Assembly (NCBI RefSeq): GCF_023015765.1
Contig: NZ_JALKAL010000003.1
Location: forward strand, 1 to 64,000
Origin: Ornithinimicrobium sp. F0845
Lineage (GTDB): Bacteria; Actinomycetota; Actinomycetes; Actinomycetales; Dermatophilaceae
DNA length: 64,000 bases
Direction: 5' to 3'
The notes under the pieces are model-generated. The model did not search any database. It was given only the letters and a program-made list of their open reading frames with translations, and had not been told where the DNA came from. This document shows positions 50,760-59,745 of this stretch, piece after piece. Positions within the stretch are counted from its first letter, which is position 1. Every line of letters starts with the position of its first letter. The position numbers were made by a program, and so were the translations under genes.

Positions 50760-52967
50760 ATGGCCAAGGCCATCGGGCGCGCCTCCGCGCCCTCCCACAA
50801 GAAGAAGCCGCGCCACACCGCGGCACAGAAGAAGGCTGCCCGCAAGGCGAGGGAGCTGTCCGACCGCTCCTCGCGCCGGGACGAGCGCGCCTCGTATGCT
50901 GGCAAGCCCGCCCGCGAGGACCGTCCCCACCGCGAGGGCTCGCGTCGCGACGACCACTGGGGCGACCGTCCGCAGCGTTCCTACGACCGGGGCAACCCTC
51001 AGCAGCGTTCCTACGACCGTGACGACCGCGGTGGCCGCCGTGACTTCCAACGGGATGACCACCGCCAGGGTGGCAAGCGCTACGGCGACCGGCCGCAGGG
51101 TCGCGACTGGGACAACCGCGGCGACCGTGGACCGCGTCGTGAGTGGAACCGTGATGACCGCCCACAGCGTCGAGACTGGGGCAACCGCGATGACCGTGGA
51201 CCGCGCCGTGAGTGGGACCGCGACGACCGTCCCTCGCGTTCCTACGACAGGAACGACCGTCCGCAGCGGTCCTACGACCGTGATGACCGTGGTCCGCGTC
51301 GTGACTTCCAGCGGGACGACCACCGTCAGGGTGGCAAGCGCTACGGCGATCGGCCGCAGGGTCGGGACTGGAACAACCGTGACGACCGTGGTCCGCGTCG
51401 TGAGTGGAACCGCGATGACCGCCCGCAGCGTCGGGACTGGAACAACCGCGACGACCGCGGCCCGCGCCGCCACTGGGACCAGGACGACCGTCCGGCCCGC
51501 CGTGAGTCGGCGGACGAGGCGCGCGCGAACCACACCTGGGAGCGCCGCGAGCGTCGGGACAACCGACACTTCTCGGAGGACCGCCCGCAGCCGGTGCGCG
51601 AGCACCGTGGCGAGGAGGCTCCGAAGCAGGCCAAGCCCGTGCACGAGGGGCCGAACGAGTTCGCGGACCTCGGCCTGAACGAGCAGCTGGTCGAGCGCCT
51701 GACCCAGCTCGGACTGGTCAAGCCGTTCCCGATCCAGGCAGCGACCATTCCGGATGCCCTGGCCGGTCGCGACCTGCTGGGTCGTGGCCAGACCGGTTCC
51801 GGCAAGACGCTGGCCTTCGGCCTGCCGACGCTGCAGCGTCTGGCGGAGGGCGAGCGCGCCAGGCCGCACAAGCCGCACGCGCTGATCCTCACCCCGACCC
51901 GTGAGTTGGCCATGCAGATCGTGGACGCACTGCGGCCGCTGCTGCAGACCCTGCGCCTGCGTCACCAGCTGGTTGCCGGCGGCATGTCCTACACGCCGCA
52001 GCTGCGCAGCCTGGAGCAGGGCGTCGACCTGCTCGTGGCGACGCCGGGCCGCTTGGCCGACCTGCTCGAGCGCGGTGCCGCTGACCTGTCCCAGGTCAAG
52101 ATCACTGTCCTCGACGAGGCCGACCACATGGCCGAGATGGGCTTCGTCGAGGCGATCTCCGAGATCCTCGACCTGACCCCGGCCGACGGACAGCGCCTGC
52201 TCTTCTCCGCGACGCTGGACCACGGCGTCGACCAGGTCGCCGCGAAGTACCTGAGCGACCCCGTGACCCACCAGACGGACAGCGCCACCGCGAGCGTGTC
52301 GACCATGGAGCACCACGTCTTCCTGATCGACCCGCAGCACAAGAAGCCGATCACCGCCACGATCGCCAACCGCACCGGTCGCACCATCGTCTTCGTGCGC
52401 ACCAAGCTGGGCGCCGACCGCGTCGCGCTGCAGCTGCGTGAGTGTGGCGTGTTCGCTGCCGCCCTGCACGGCGGTCTCAACCAGGCGCAGCGCACCCGCG
52501 TCCTCGAGGCGTTCAAGTCCGGCGAGTTGCCGGTCCTGGTCGCCACGGACGTCGCGGCGCGGGGCATCCACGTCGACGAGGTGTCCCTGGTGCTGCAGGC
52601 TGACCCGCCGGCGGATCACAAGGACTACCTGCACAGGTCGGGTCGCACCGCTCGTGCCGGCGAGACGGGTCGTGTGGTGACTCTGGCCTTGCCGCACCAG
52701 AAGAAGGGTGTGCAGCGCATGTTGGACAGCGCCGGTGTCGATGCTGTGCCGACTCGCGTCACCCCGCACGACGCTCAGGTGCTGGAGACCGCCGGGGGAC
52801 GGGAGCCGTCCTTCGAAGCGATCCCGCAGTCCGTGCTCGACAACCTCCTGCGCCCGAAGCGGCCGCAGGGGCGGGGCAACTACCGCGGCCGCCCGCAGCG
52901 GCGCGACGGTGGCTTCAACCGTGAGCGCGCGGCGCGCGTCGGCGGTGGCTACCGCGGCAACCGCTGA
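50760..52967 (+). CDS. DEAD-box RNA helicase with long Arg/Asp-rich N-terminal region
   Basis: 735 residues. Residues 1-300 are disordered: a basic Lys-rich start and then repeated RDDRPQRxxDR/RGPRREW blocks, including a two-copy larger repeat (about residues 93-140 and 181-228). The helicase core has all motifs: Q motif (PFPIQAATIP), GQTGSGKT (I), PTRELA (Ia), TPGR (Ib), DEAD (II), SAT (III), VFVRT, ATDVAARGIHV (V) and HRSGRTARAG (VI). A short RGG-like Arg/Gly tail closes it. The usual arrangement puts such repeats at the C-terminus; here they lie in front. Probable roles: RNA remodelling in cold or ribosome assembly. Confidence 0.93.
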   Translation: MAKAIGRASAPSHKKKPRHTAAQKKAARKARELSDRSSRRDERASYAGKPAREDRPHREGSRRDDHWGDRPQRSYDRGNPQQRSYDRDDRGGRRDFQRDDHRQGGKRYGDRPQGRDWDNRGDRGPRREWNRDDRPQRRDWGNRDDRGPRREWDRDDRPSRSYDRNDRPQRSYDRDDRGPRRDFQRDDHRQGGKRYGDRPQGRDWNNRDDRGPRREWNRDDRPQRRDWNNRDDRGPRRHWDQDDRPARRESADEARANHTWERRERRDNRHFSEDRPQPVREHRGEEAPKQAKPVHEGPNEFADLGLNEQLVERLTQLGLVKPFPIQAATIPDALAGRDLLGRGQTGSGKTLAFGLPTLQRLAEGERARPHKPHALILTPTRELAMQIVDALRPLLQTLRLRHQLVAGGMSYTPQLRSLEQGVDLLVATPGRLADLLERGAADLSQVKITVLDEADHMAEMGFVEAISEILDLTPADGQRLLFSATLDHGVDQVAAKYLSDPVTHQTDSATASVSTMEHHVFLIDPQHKKPITATIANRTGRTIVFVRTKLGADRVALQLRECGVFAAALHGGLNQAQRTRVLEAFKSGELPVLVATDVAARGIHVDEVSLVLQADPPADHKDYLHRSGRTARAGETGRVVTLALPHQKKGVQRMLDSAGVDAVPTRVTPHDAQVLETAGGREPSFEAIPQSVLDNLLRPKRPQGRGNYRGRPQRRDGGFNRERAARVGGGYRGNR

Positions 52968-53011
52968 CCCTGACTGAGCGGCTCGACTGTCGCCAGTGAC
53001 GGTTTGGCATC

Positions 53012-53050
53012 GGACCGGCCCCCGAGCAGTCGCTCGGGGGCCGGTCCTTT
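53012..53050 (+). terminator. Rho-independent terminator after the helicase gene
   Basis: A perfect 16-bp stem (53012-53027 with 53032-53047; outer part GGACCGGCC...GGCCGGTCC) with a 4-nt AGTC loop, followed by TTTG. It ends the helicase transcript 45 bp after the stop codon. Confidence 0.92.
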
Positions 53051-53064
53051 GTCGTGGGTCTCAG

Positions 53065-53979
53065 TCAGTCGCCGTAGAGGCGGTTGCTCGACGTGAGCAC
53101 CTGCAGAGGGCTGAGCGGTCCCTCGATTGTGGCCGTCCCCGGGATCGTGCTCCACGGTCCGCCGTCGACGCTCACCTCACCGCCGTAGACGACCGTGATG
53201 TGCGGTTCAACGGTGGCGGCATTCGTGTATTCGTGCGTGATGTCGCCGTTCGGGTGCGGTCCACCGAGCGAGGTCGTGGGGCCGGCGGATTCACCATCGC
53301 CGAAGTGGTAAGTGGCTGAGTCCAACGTCGGTCGGATGCGGACCTCGAAGCCGATGATGTCCGTGGTGTCGATCTCGCCGGGTTCGTAGCCCTCAGTTGG
53401 CCACGCCAACTCGTAGAAGACGGGCAGGTTCACCAGCGTCCGACCGTCCGGCGGCTCGATCGACATCGTCGGCAGCGCGAAGTCCGTGCGGTGGAACTGC
53501 TCCAGGATCATCGCTTCGGTGAGCTCGATGGCTGACTCGCCGGAGCGTGGCGGAACGTCCGAGCGGAAGCATGTTGGGCCAACGCTCTCCCAGCTCCCCA
53601 ATGGCCCTGACGCGTCGGCGATGCGTCGGAAGATGACCGAATAGGGACCAGAACTCCCCGGTTGGTGCTCCTCGCAGTAATCGACCGCAAACTGGCAGTG
53701 AACCCTGTCGGGGTCGTCAGGAATGTTCCCGCGACAGTCAATCACGGCGACGTATTCGTACCAGCGGTCCGGGCTCTCGGGACTTGCCCCTGGAGGATAA
53801 ATGGATCGAAGGGCCCAGGTTTCTTGTTGGGTCAATCCAACGTAAGCGCCGGGGTCTTCTGGATCCAGTTGACAGGTGATTCCCCTACATGGTCGGTCGT
53901 CTGGAACCACTGGTTCATGAGGAAATGGATTGGCCAGGGCCAGAACAAGGCCCGCTGTTGCGGCAATGTGCCCACTCAT
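53065..53979 (-). CDS. Unrecognised exported protein, possibly PKD-like
   Basis: 304 residues. MSGHIAATAGLVLALANPFPHEP is a weak signal peptide or short membrane segment. The C-terminal half has TYHFGDGESAGPTTSLGG..HPNGDITHEYTNAA, close to the W/FxFGDG...HxY pattern of PKD domains, and ITVVYGGEVSVDGGPW; Cys residues are paired (CRGITCQ, CRGN, CQFAVDYCEE), fitting an extracellular place. ATG overlaps the stop of the upstream lipoprotein gene (ATGA). This part of the window is visibly less GC-rich. Function unknown. Confidence 0.6.
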   Translation of the reverse strand: MSGHIAATAGLVLALANPFPHEPVVPDDRPCRGITCQLDPEDPGAYVGLTQQETWALRSIYPPGASPESPDRWYEYVAVIDCRGNIPDDPDRVHCQFAVDYCEEHQPGSSGPYSVIFRRIADASGPLGSWESVGPTCFRSDVPPRSGESAIELTEAMILEQFHRTDFALPTMSIEPPDGRTLVNLPVFYELAWPTEGYEPGEIDTTDIIGFEVRIRPTLDSATYHFGDGESAGPTTSLGGPHPNGDITHEYTNAATVEPHITVVYGGEVSVDGGPWSTIPGTATIEGPLSPLQVLTSSNRLYGD

Positions 53980-54611
53980 GACTGGTGGAGTTCCGCTCGA
54001 AGATCCTCGACCTTCCAGCCGCCATCCCACACCAGGCTGAAGGACATAGTTGCCAGGTGATCTCCCAGGCGGTCAACAACTTGGCCATCTTGATCAACAA
54101 CGTCCTGACCTACTTGAGCGACTTCCACTCTGATATTGGCTACGGAATCCGTGGGATTATGTAGTGAAACGCTGTCCGATACCTCAAAGAGGTTCTGGGC
54201 AATGGTTTCTTTATGCTCCGCACTGTAGGCGACTGACGCTTCGTGGTTCTCGCACGCTTCGCAGTTGTCTGTGGCAAGCGGCTCGAGGAGACCAACTTCC
54301 GGATGGCGCGAGGTGTAGTTGATCAACTCGATGTAGTGCAGCGCGAAGGCCTCAGCTCCAGCCTCCGAGTCCTCCTTCGCCTCGTCCGGCAGCGTAGGCG
54401 GACCACCAGCGTCGGTGGTCTCCACGACATCGTCCGGAGGCGACGAGGTCTCGTCGACATCGTCGGGAGGCGGAGCCTGGGTCGTCGGCTCGGGATCGCT
54501 CGTCGTGGTGAGCGCGTCCTGGCTGGTCGGTGGGTCGGCGGGCTCGGCGTTTCCCTGGCAGCCGGCCAGCAGCGCAGCCACAGCGACAAGGGTCAACGTC
54601 GTCTTCTTCAC
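53976..54611 (-). CDS. DUF6318 family lipoprotein
   Basis: 211 residues. Lipoprotein signal LVAVAALLAGC with the lipobox Cys, a Thr/Pro/Asp linker of about 60 residues, then the DUF6318 core: EAFALHYIELINYTSRHPEVGLLEPLATDNCEACENHEASV with a CxxC pair, a beta-rich middle and a final VWDGGWKVEDLRAE. GTG start preceded by GGGAGG. Co-transcribed with the PKD-like gene by ATGA overlap. Likely works on the outer face of the membrane; function unknown. Confidence 0.8.
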   Translation of the reverse strand: MKKTTLTLVAVAALLAGCQGNAEPADPPTSQDALTTTSDPEPTTQAPPPDDVDETSSPPDDVVETTDAGGPPTLPDEAKEDSEAGAEAFALHYIELINYTSRHPEVGLLEPLATDNCEACENHEASVAYSAEHKETIAQNLFEVSDSVSLHNPTDSVANIRVEVAQVGQDVVDQDGQVVDRLGDHLATMSFSLVWDGGWKVEDLRAELHQS

Positions 54612-54762
54612 GGAGAGTTCCTCCCGATGGGGTCGCCCGAGGTGCCCCACGAGCCGGTCTGCAGGCCAGTCTTACCTCCGGTCGGTGCGCAGAACGTTGT
54701 CCACAGGTAAAAAGTCCGTAAGGAACGGCTTGGGGATGCGCGTCAGGCCCCCCACGGACACG

Positions 54763-55521
54763 TCATACGAAGCGGTTGTTGACCCTGGACTCCCGCAGCT
54801 CGTGCAGCTGCCGGACCACCTCGTCCGCAGGTCCACCCTCCCGCCGGGATCCGACGAAGTCGCCGTGCGTCCGCAGGTGCAGCCGCCCCATCCGCTCGTC
54901 CAGGTCAGCGGCGGTCTGGGCGGCGTCCCGCAGCTGCTGGAGCAGGTCCTCGGGGACGGCTTCGCGGTACTTGTAGAAGATCTTGTGCTCCGTGCTCGCC
55001 CAGAAGTCCATCGCCACCGTCCGGAACTGGAGCTCGACGGTGACCGGCACGATCCGGTCGGACAGGTGCACGGGCACCCGCACCAGCGCGTGGAGGCTGC
55101 GGTAGCCGTTCGGCTTGGGGTTCTCGATGTAGTCCTTGACCTGCAGCACCTCGATGTCCGGCTGGGAGGCGAGCATGTCGTAGACGCTGTAGACGTCCCG
55201 CACGAAGCTGCAGGCGACCCGCACCCCGGCGATGTCGGTGATGTTGTCCCGGATCGCCTCGAACGAGGGGTCCAGCCCGCGGCGGCGCACCTTCTCCAGG
55301 ATCGACTCGGGCGTCTTCAGACGGGTGAGGACGTGCTCGATCGGGTTGTAGTCGTGCAGGTGGGTGAACTCCTCCTGCAGGATCATGATCTTGGTCTCGA
55401 TCTCGTCCATGCCGAACTTGTACTCCATCATGAAGCGCGTGAAGTCGGCTCGGATATGGGCCAGGTCGCTGTCCGGGCCCAGTCGGTTGAGGTGGTGGTC
55501 TTGCGTCGTTGCTGTGTCCAC
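54763..55521 (-). CDS. Small RelA/SpoT-domain (p)ppGpp synthetase
   Basis: 252 residues, synthetase domain only. DIAGVRVACSFVRDVY (Mg-binding Asp), YIENPKPNGYRSLH (ATP/GDP site with Tyr stacking) and VELQFRTVAMDFWASTEHKI (catalytic Glu and the RelA core) are all present, with no hydrolase, TGS or ACT domain. This is the RelP/RelQ-like small alarmone synthetase class. GTG start at 55521. Separate from the exporter operon by a terminator hairpin. It would add to the product of a long Rel enzyme elsewhere. Confidence 0.92.
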   Translation of the reverse strand: MDTATTQDHHLNRLGPDSDLAHIRADFTRFMMEYKFGMDEIETKIMILQEEFTHLHDYNPIEHVLTRLKTPESILEKVRRRGLDPSFEAIRDNITDIAGVRVACSFVRDVYSVYDMLASQPDIEVLQVKDYIENPKPNGYRSLHALVRVPVHLSDRIVPVTVELQFRTVAMDFWASTEHKIFYKYREAVPEDLLQQLRDAAQTAADLDERMGRLHLRTHGDFVGSRREGGPADEVVRQLHELRESRVNNRFV

Positions 55522-55596
55522 CCCTACACCGTATGTCGTGAGGCTGGGTTGACCCTGATCGACAACTGGGCGGACGGGGGAGTGAGAGGGAAGAGC

Positions 55597-55622
55597 CCGC
55601 GGGCCGGATCACCGGTCCGCGG
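55597..55622 (-). terminator. Terminator of the ABC-2 exporter operon
   Basis: CCGCGGGCCGG (55597-55607) pairs with CCGGTCCGCGG (55612-55622) with one G-U pair and a 4-nt loop, 26 bp past the last exporter gene in the leftward direction, followed on that strand by a T/C-rich run. Confidence 0.7.
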
Positions 55623-55647
55623 ACTCTCGCCGCCGCTGCGCGGGAGG

Positions 55648-56811
55648 CTACAGGGAGCGCGCCATGCTGCGCCGCAGCAGCCAGGTGCCCAGCAGCAGGG
55701 CGACGGCGGCCATGGCGACCAGCACCGCCAGCTGCGGGAGGATGTCGGCCAGGGTGCCGCCGTGCCGCTGGATCTCGGCGAAGGCGTCGTAGCCCCACGC
55801 GTGGGGCGTGATGTGGGCGACCCGCCGCATGGTGTCCGGGAAGATCTCCAGCGGCATCATGCCGCCACCGATCGCAGCGAGCACCAGACCGACGCCGACG
55901 CCGGCCCCGACGGCCGCACCCTCGTTGTCCAGGATCGACCCCAGCACCATGGCCGCACCGGCGGCGACCAGCGCGAAGACCGCCAGGACCAGCAGGGAGA
56001 GCCCGATGTTGCCCCAGTCCACGCCGAACAGCAGCCAGGTCGCCAGCATGATGTAGCCGCCCTGGAAGAAGGCGATCACCCAGCGGCCGAGCGACTGGCC
56101 GGCGATGGCCTGCAGGGTGCTGACCGGTGCCGCCAGGCTCCGGGCCATCACGCCCTGCCGTCGGGCGTTGATCAGCGTCGAGGACCCTGCCAGCGAGGTG
56201 AGGAAGGTGAACAGCAGCAGCTGTGAGGAGGCTCCCAGGTCGAACTGGCCCAGCCCCTGGAACTCCTGGGCGAGGCTGTCCACGTTGACCACTTCGAGGG
56301 TGGGCTCGGTGACCTGTCCGGCGGCCTCGTCCAGAGCCTGCGAGGCCTCGGCCGGTGAGGCGCCGGCGTGCTCCAGGGCGGTGACCTGCAGCTGACGCAG
56401 GTCCAGGTTGCTCACGGCGACCTGCACCTCCTGCTGGGCCGCCATGCTCGTGGACGAGCTGCTGGCGATCATCTCCAGCTCCGCGCTGCCGCCCTGGGAG
56501 TATGCCGTAGCGGCCTCCTCGTCGACGACCAGTCCGACGTCGGTCCGGCCGCGGGCGACCTGCTCGAGCATGTCGTTGTGGGTGGCGTGGCTGACCGAGA
56601 CCTCCTGGCTCTCCAGCTGTTCCGCCACCGCGGTGCGCAGGTCGCTGGAGGGCCCGGTGATGGTGACCCGACCCGCGTTGCCCGAGCCGCCGAACTGCGA
56701 GCCGAGCACGAAGACCAGCAGCAGCGGGAAGATGAACGTGAAGAAGACGTTGCCCTTGTCCTTGACGAACCGGCGCAGCTCGACGCCGGCGATCGCGAGT
56801 GCGGCCCTCAT
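55648..56811 (-). CDS. ABC-2 type exporter permease (second)
   Basis: 387 residues. One N-terminal TM helix (VFFTFIFPLLLVFVLGSQFGG), an extracellular region of about 150 residues with a conserved mixed alpha/beta fold, and five to six C-terminal TM helices (LLLFTFLTSLAGSSTLINARRQGVMARSLAAPVS; MVLGSILDNEGAAVGAGVGVGL; GGGMMPLEIFPD; HAWGYDAFAEI). This is the ABC2_membrane_3 layout found in drug or lipid exporters. Its start overlaps the stop of the preceding permease by 4 nt. Works with the neighbouring permease and ATPase. Confidence 0.9.
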   Translation of the reverse strand: MRAALAIAGVELRRFVKDKGNVFFTFIFPLLLVFVLGSQFGGSGNAGRVTITGPSSDLRTAVAEQLESQEVSVSHATHNDMLEQVARGRTDVGLVVDEEAATAYSQGGSAELEMIASSSSTSMAAQQEVQVAVSNLDLRQLQVTALEHAGASPAEASQALDEAAGQVTEPTLEVVNVDSLAQEFQGLGQFDLGASSQLLLFTFLTSLAGSSTLINARRQGVMARSLAAPVSTLQAIAGQSLGRWVIAFFQGGYIMLATWLLFGVDWGNIGLSLLVLAVFALVAAGAAMVLGSILDNEGAAVGAGVGVGLVLAAIGGGMMPLEIFPDTMRRVAHITPHAWGYDAFAEIQRHGGTLADILPQLAVLVAMAAVALLLGTWLLRRSMARSL

Positions 56812-57971
56812 GCCATCGCCCCCCGGTCCGGCACGAGCCGGGCGACCAGCATCGCCACCACGGCGAAGCCGAGCATGATCAGCACCGGCGTGACGATGTC
56901 GGCCAGGCCGCCACCCCCGCTGGTGATGCCGAGGCCGCGGATCATCGCGGCCACCGGGTTGAGGTCGAGGATCGACCCCAGCAGACCGCCTCCGCTCATC
57001 GGGAAGAACGCCCCGCCCGCGATGCCGAGCACCATCGCCAGGATGGTCTGGATGATGCTGGCCTGCTCGCTGGTCTTCGCCAGCTTGATCACGATGAAGG
57101 TCAGCGAGGTGGTGGCGATCACGGCACAGATGATGAGCACGGCGATCGGCAGCGGGGAGCCGAAGTCCACGCCGAACAGCGTGCCGCCGACGGCGAGCAG
57201 GATGGAGGTGGCCACGACGCCCAGGACGAAGCTGCTGAGCACCTTGGAGATGACCACGAGGTTGGGGTTCATCGGCATGGAGCGCAGCCGTGCCAGCGTG
57301 CCGAACTCCCGCTCGGCCAGCAGGCCGAGGACGCCGAAGCTGACGGTGAACATCAGGAACAGCCCGGCCTGACCGGCGACCAGGGCACCCTTGGGGTCCA
57401 GCTGCTCGTCGGAGGCCGCTCCGGTGGTGAGGCTGATCGCAGCCTCGCCGGTCGTGACCTGCTCGGCCACCTCACCGAGCTCGGCCGGGGGCAGTCCGAG
57501 GCCGGCGCCCGCCGCGGCCGCGACGGCACTGGCGCCGGCGCGGTCCAGGAACCCCTGGACCACCGAGAGCACGACGCTGGTCTCGATGCCGGCGCCGTCC
57601 CCGCGGATGGCCGTGATCTCCGCCTGTTCTCCGGCCATCAGGGCCGCGCTGAAGCCGTCCGGGATCACCAGGCCGAGCTTGGCGTCACCGGACTCGGCGC
57701 GGGCCTGGACGTCGTCGGCGGTGGTCTCGGTGACCTCGACGTCCAGCCCGATCTCCGGCAGCGTCTGCACGAGCGCGGTGGCGAGCTGGTCGTCCTCGGG
57801 TGCGGAGACGGCGACGGTCGCGGTCTCCAGGTCCATGTCCATGGCGTCACCCATGACCAGGTTCATGGCCCCCATCAGGGCCAGCGGCACGATGACGGCG
57901 AAGATGATGACGGACTTGTCCCGTAGTCGTTGGATCAGGTCGGTCGTGAGCAGTGTCCCAAGTTGTCTCAT
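56808..57971 (-). CDS. ABC-2 type exporter permease (first)
   Basis: 387 residues, the same layout as its partner: N-terminal TM (VIIFAVIVPLALMGAMNLVMG), extracellular region with DVQARAESGDAKLGLVIPDGF, and C-terminal TM helices including AEREFGTLARLRSMPMNPNLVVISKVLSSFVLG, the ABC-2 coupling signature, and MSGGGLLGSILDLNPVAAMIRGLG. Starts 2 bp after the ATPase stop. A heterodimeric transporter with the following permease is likely. Confidence 0.9.
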   Translation of the reverse strand: MRQLGTLLTTDLIQRLRDKSVIIFAVIVPLALMGAMNLVMGDAMDMDLETATVAVSAPEDDQLATALVQTLPEIGLDVEVTETTADDVQARAESGDAKLGLVIPDGFSAALMAGEQAEITAIRGDGAGIETSVVLSVVQGFLDRAGASAVAAAAGAGLGLPPAELGEVAEQVTTGEAAISLTTGAASDEQLDPKGALVAGQAGLFLMFTVSFGVLGLLAEREFGTLARLRSMPMNPNLVVISKVLSSFVLGVVATSILLAVGGTLFGVDFGSPLPIAVLIICAVIATTSLTFIVIKLAKTSEQASIIQTILAMVLGIAGGAFFPMSGGGLLGSILDLNPVAAMIRGLGITSGGGGLADIVTPVLIMLGFAVVAMLVARLVPDRGAMA

Positions 57972-57973
57972 GA

Positions 57974-58951
57974 TCAGTCCCGCAGCGCCTTGCCGGTGAG
58001 GTGCAGGAAGACCGACTCCAGGTTGGGCCGGCTGATCTGCACGTCGCTGAGCTGCATGCCGGAGGAGGTGGCGGCCGTGACGATCTGCGCGACCGCGGTC
58101 GGTGCGTCGTGCACGGTCAGCCGGAGGCTGCCCCGCTCGGCGTCGGCCTGGGCGACCGAGGGCAGGGCGCGGAGGGCCTCCGCGACCGCGACGGTGTCAC
58201 CGGAGCCGGTCAGCGCGATGTTGTCGACGCCACCGATGAGCCGGATCAGCTCGTCGCGGGTGCCCTCGGCCTGCAGGGTGCCGGAGTCGATGATGCCGAT
58301 CCGGTCACAGAGACGCTCGGCCTCCTCCATGTAGTGCGTGGTGTAGAGCACGGCCATGCCCTCGCCGGAGAGGTTCTCCACCGACTCCAGGATGGCGTTG
58401 CGCGACTGCGGGTCCACGCCCACGGTCGGCTCGTCCAGGATCAGCAGGGTCGGCTTGTGGAGCAGCCCGATGCCGATGTTGAGCCGGCGTTTCATGCCCC
58501 CGGAGAACTCCTTGGTCGGTCCCTTGGCACGGTCGCTGAGGCCGGTGAGCTCGAGCACCTCGCCGACGCGCGTCTTGAGCTCGGTGCCGGTCAGCCCCTG
58601 CAGCTTGCCGAAGAAGTTGAGGTTCTCCCGGGCGCTGAGGTCGGGATAGATCGCCAGGTCCTGGGGCACCAGCCCGAGGTGCCGTTTGGGCGCCACCTTG
58701 CGGGGGCCCATCTGCTGACCCAGGACGGTCACGCTGCCGTCGTCGGGCTCGAGCAGGCCGCAGATCATCGAGATCGTGGTCGTCTTGCCGGCACCGTTGG
58801 GGCCGAGCAGGCCGTAGGTCTCGCCGGGCGCGATGGTGAAGGACACGCCGTCCACGGCCGTGAGATCGCCGAACCGGCGCACCAGCCCCTCGACGACCAG
58901 GACGTGCTGTCCATCAGCCGTCCTCGTGGGCTCCGTTGCTGTCTGCGTCAT
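57974..58951 (-). CDS. ABC exporter ATP-binding protein
   Basis: 325 residues. Walker A GPNGAGKTT, Q-loop GLVPQDLAIYPDL, signature EFSGGMKRRLNIG, Walker B LLILDEPTVG and switch His (TTHYMEEAE). The C-terminal part of about 90 residues is the DUF4162-type extension of DrrA/CcmA-like ATPases. First gene of a three-gene exporter operon; no regulator is adjacent. Likely substrate: a hydrophobic drug, antibiotic or lipid. Confidence 0.94.
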   Translation of the reverse strand: MTQTATEPTRTADGQHVLVVEGLVRRFGDLTAVDGVSFTIAPGETYGLLGPNGAGKTTTISMICGLLEPDDGSVTVLGQQMGPRKVAPKRHLGLVPQDLAIYPDLSARENLNFFGKLQGLTGTELKTRVGEVLELTGLSDRAKGPTKEFSGGMKRRLNIGIGLLHKPTLLILDEPTVGVDPQSRNAILESVENLSGEGMAVLYTTHYMEEAERLCDRIGIIDSGTLQAEGTRDELIRLIGGVDNIALTGSGDTVAVAEALRALPSVAQADAERGSLRLTVHDAPTAVAQIVTAATSSGMQLSDVQISRPNLESVFLHLTGKALRD

Positions 58952-59142
58952 GTCGCCAGTCCTTCGTCAGTGATTTCCCTACGCCACCCAGCGTATGGAC
59001 CGGGCGACCGTCGGGCACAGGGATATCTGTCACACGTCCACCGGCAGATGTGTCACATGAGCCCCGCGGACCCACCGGCCTCGCGCAGCGGGACCACACG
59101 GCATACTCCCGCCGGGTCGGCGGGCTGTGGCAGCATGACCCG

Positions 59143-59745
59143 GTGACTCCCGCCCCCGCCAGCCGCATCCTGGTCTACGGCGTGACCGGCTCGGGCAAGA
59201 CCACCCTGGCCCGCCGGATCGGAGAGGTGACCGGGCTGCCGTGGCACTCGGTGGACGACGAGATCGGCTGGCTGCCGGGGTGGACCGAGCGGCCGGTCGA
59301 GGACCAGCGGCGGATCGCGGAGCAGATCTGCGCGGGGGAGGAGTGGGTGCTCGACACGGCCTACGGCAAGTGGATCGACGTGCCGCTGGCCCGCGTGGAG
59401 CTGATCGTCGCCCTGGAATACCCGCGCTGGGTGAGCCTGCAGCGCCTGCTGCGCCGCACGGTTTCGCGGGCGGTCACCCGGCAGGAGATGTGCAACGGCA
59501 ACACCGAGTCCTGGCGGCAGGTGGTGTCCCGGGACTCGATCGTCGTCTGGCACTTCCGCAGCTGGGCCCGCAAGCGCGAGCGGATCCGTCAGTGGGTCGC
59601 CGACCCGCGGACGGTGCTGGAGCGGGCCGCTGCCGGCGGACCGGTGGCAGAGCGCGCTGCGCCGCAGGTGGTGCACCTGCGGTCGGCGCGGCAGACGCAG
59701 GCGTGGTTGGCGACCCTTGACCGCTCGGAGACACTGGGGTCATGA
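59143..59745 (+). CDS. P-loop NTPase, adenylate kinase-like
   Basis: 200 residues. VYGVTGSGKTTLARRIGEVTGLPWHSVDDEIGW is the Walker A with following helix and a DD pair as in topology-modulating (FlaR-like) P-loop kinases; WVLDTAYGKW, DVPLARVELIVALEYPRWVSLQRLLRR and WHFRSWARKRERIRQW supply the lid-type Arg residues. GTG start at 59143. Its stop overlaps the next ATG. The substrate (a nucleotide or a small molecule) is unknown. Confidence 0.85.
   Translation: MTPAPASRILVYGVTGSGKTTLARRIGEVTGLPWHSVDDEIGWLPGWTERPVEDQRRIAEQICAGEEWVLDTAYGKWIDVPLARVELIVALEYPRWVSLQRLLRRTVSRAVTRQEMCNGNTESWRQVVSRDSIVVWHFRSWARKRERIRQWVADPRTVLERAAAGGPVAERAAPQVVHLRSARQTQAWLATLDRSETLGS

Noticed and set aside
54415-56226. 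Open frame of 603 codons on the plus strand across the RelA-type and exporter genes
   Set aside because: It crosses several well-supported minus-strand genes and their terminator and encodes compositionally biased sequence.
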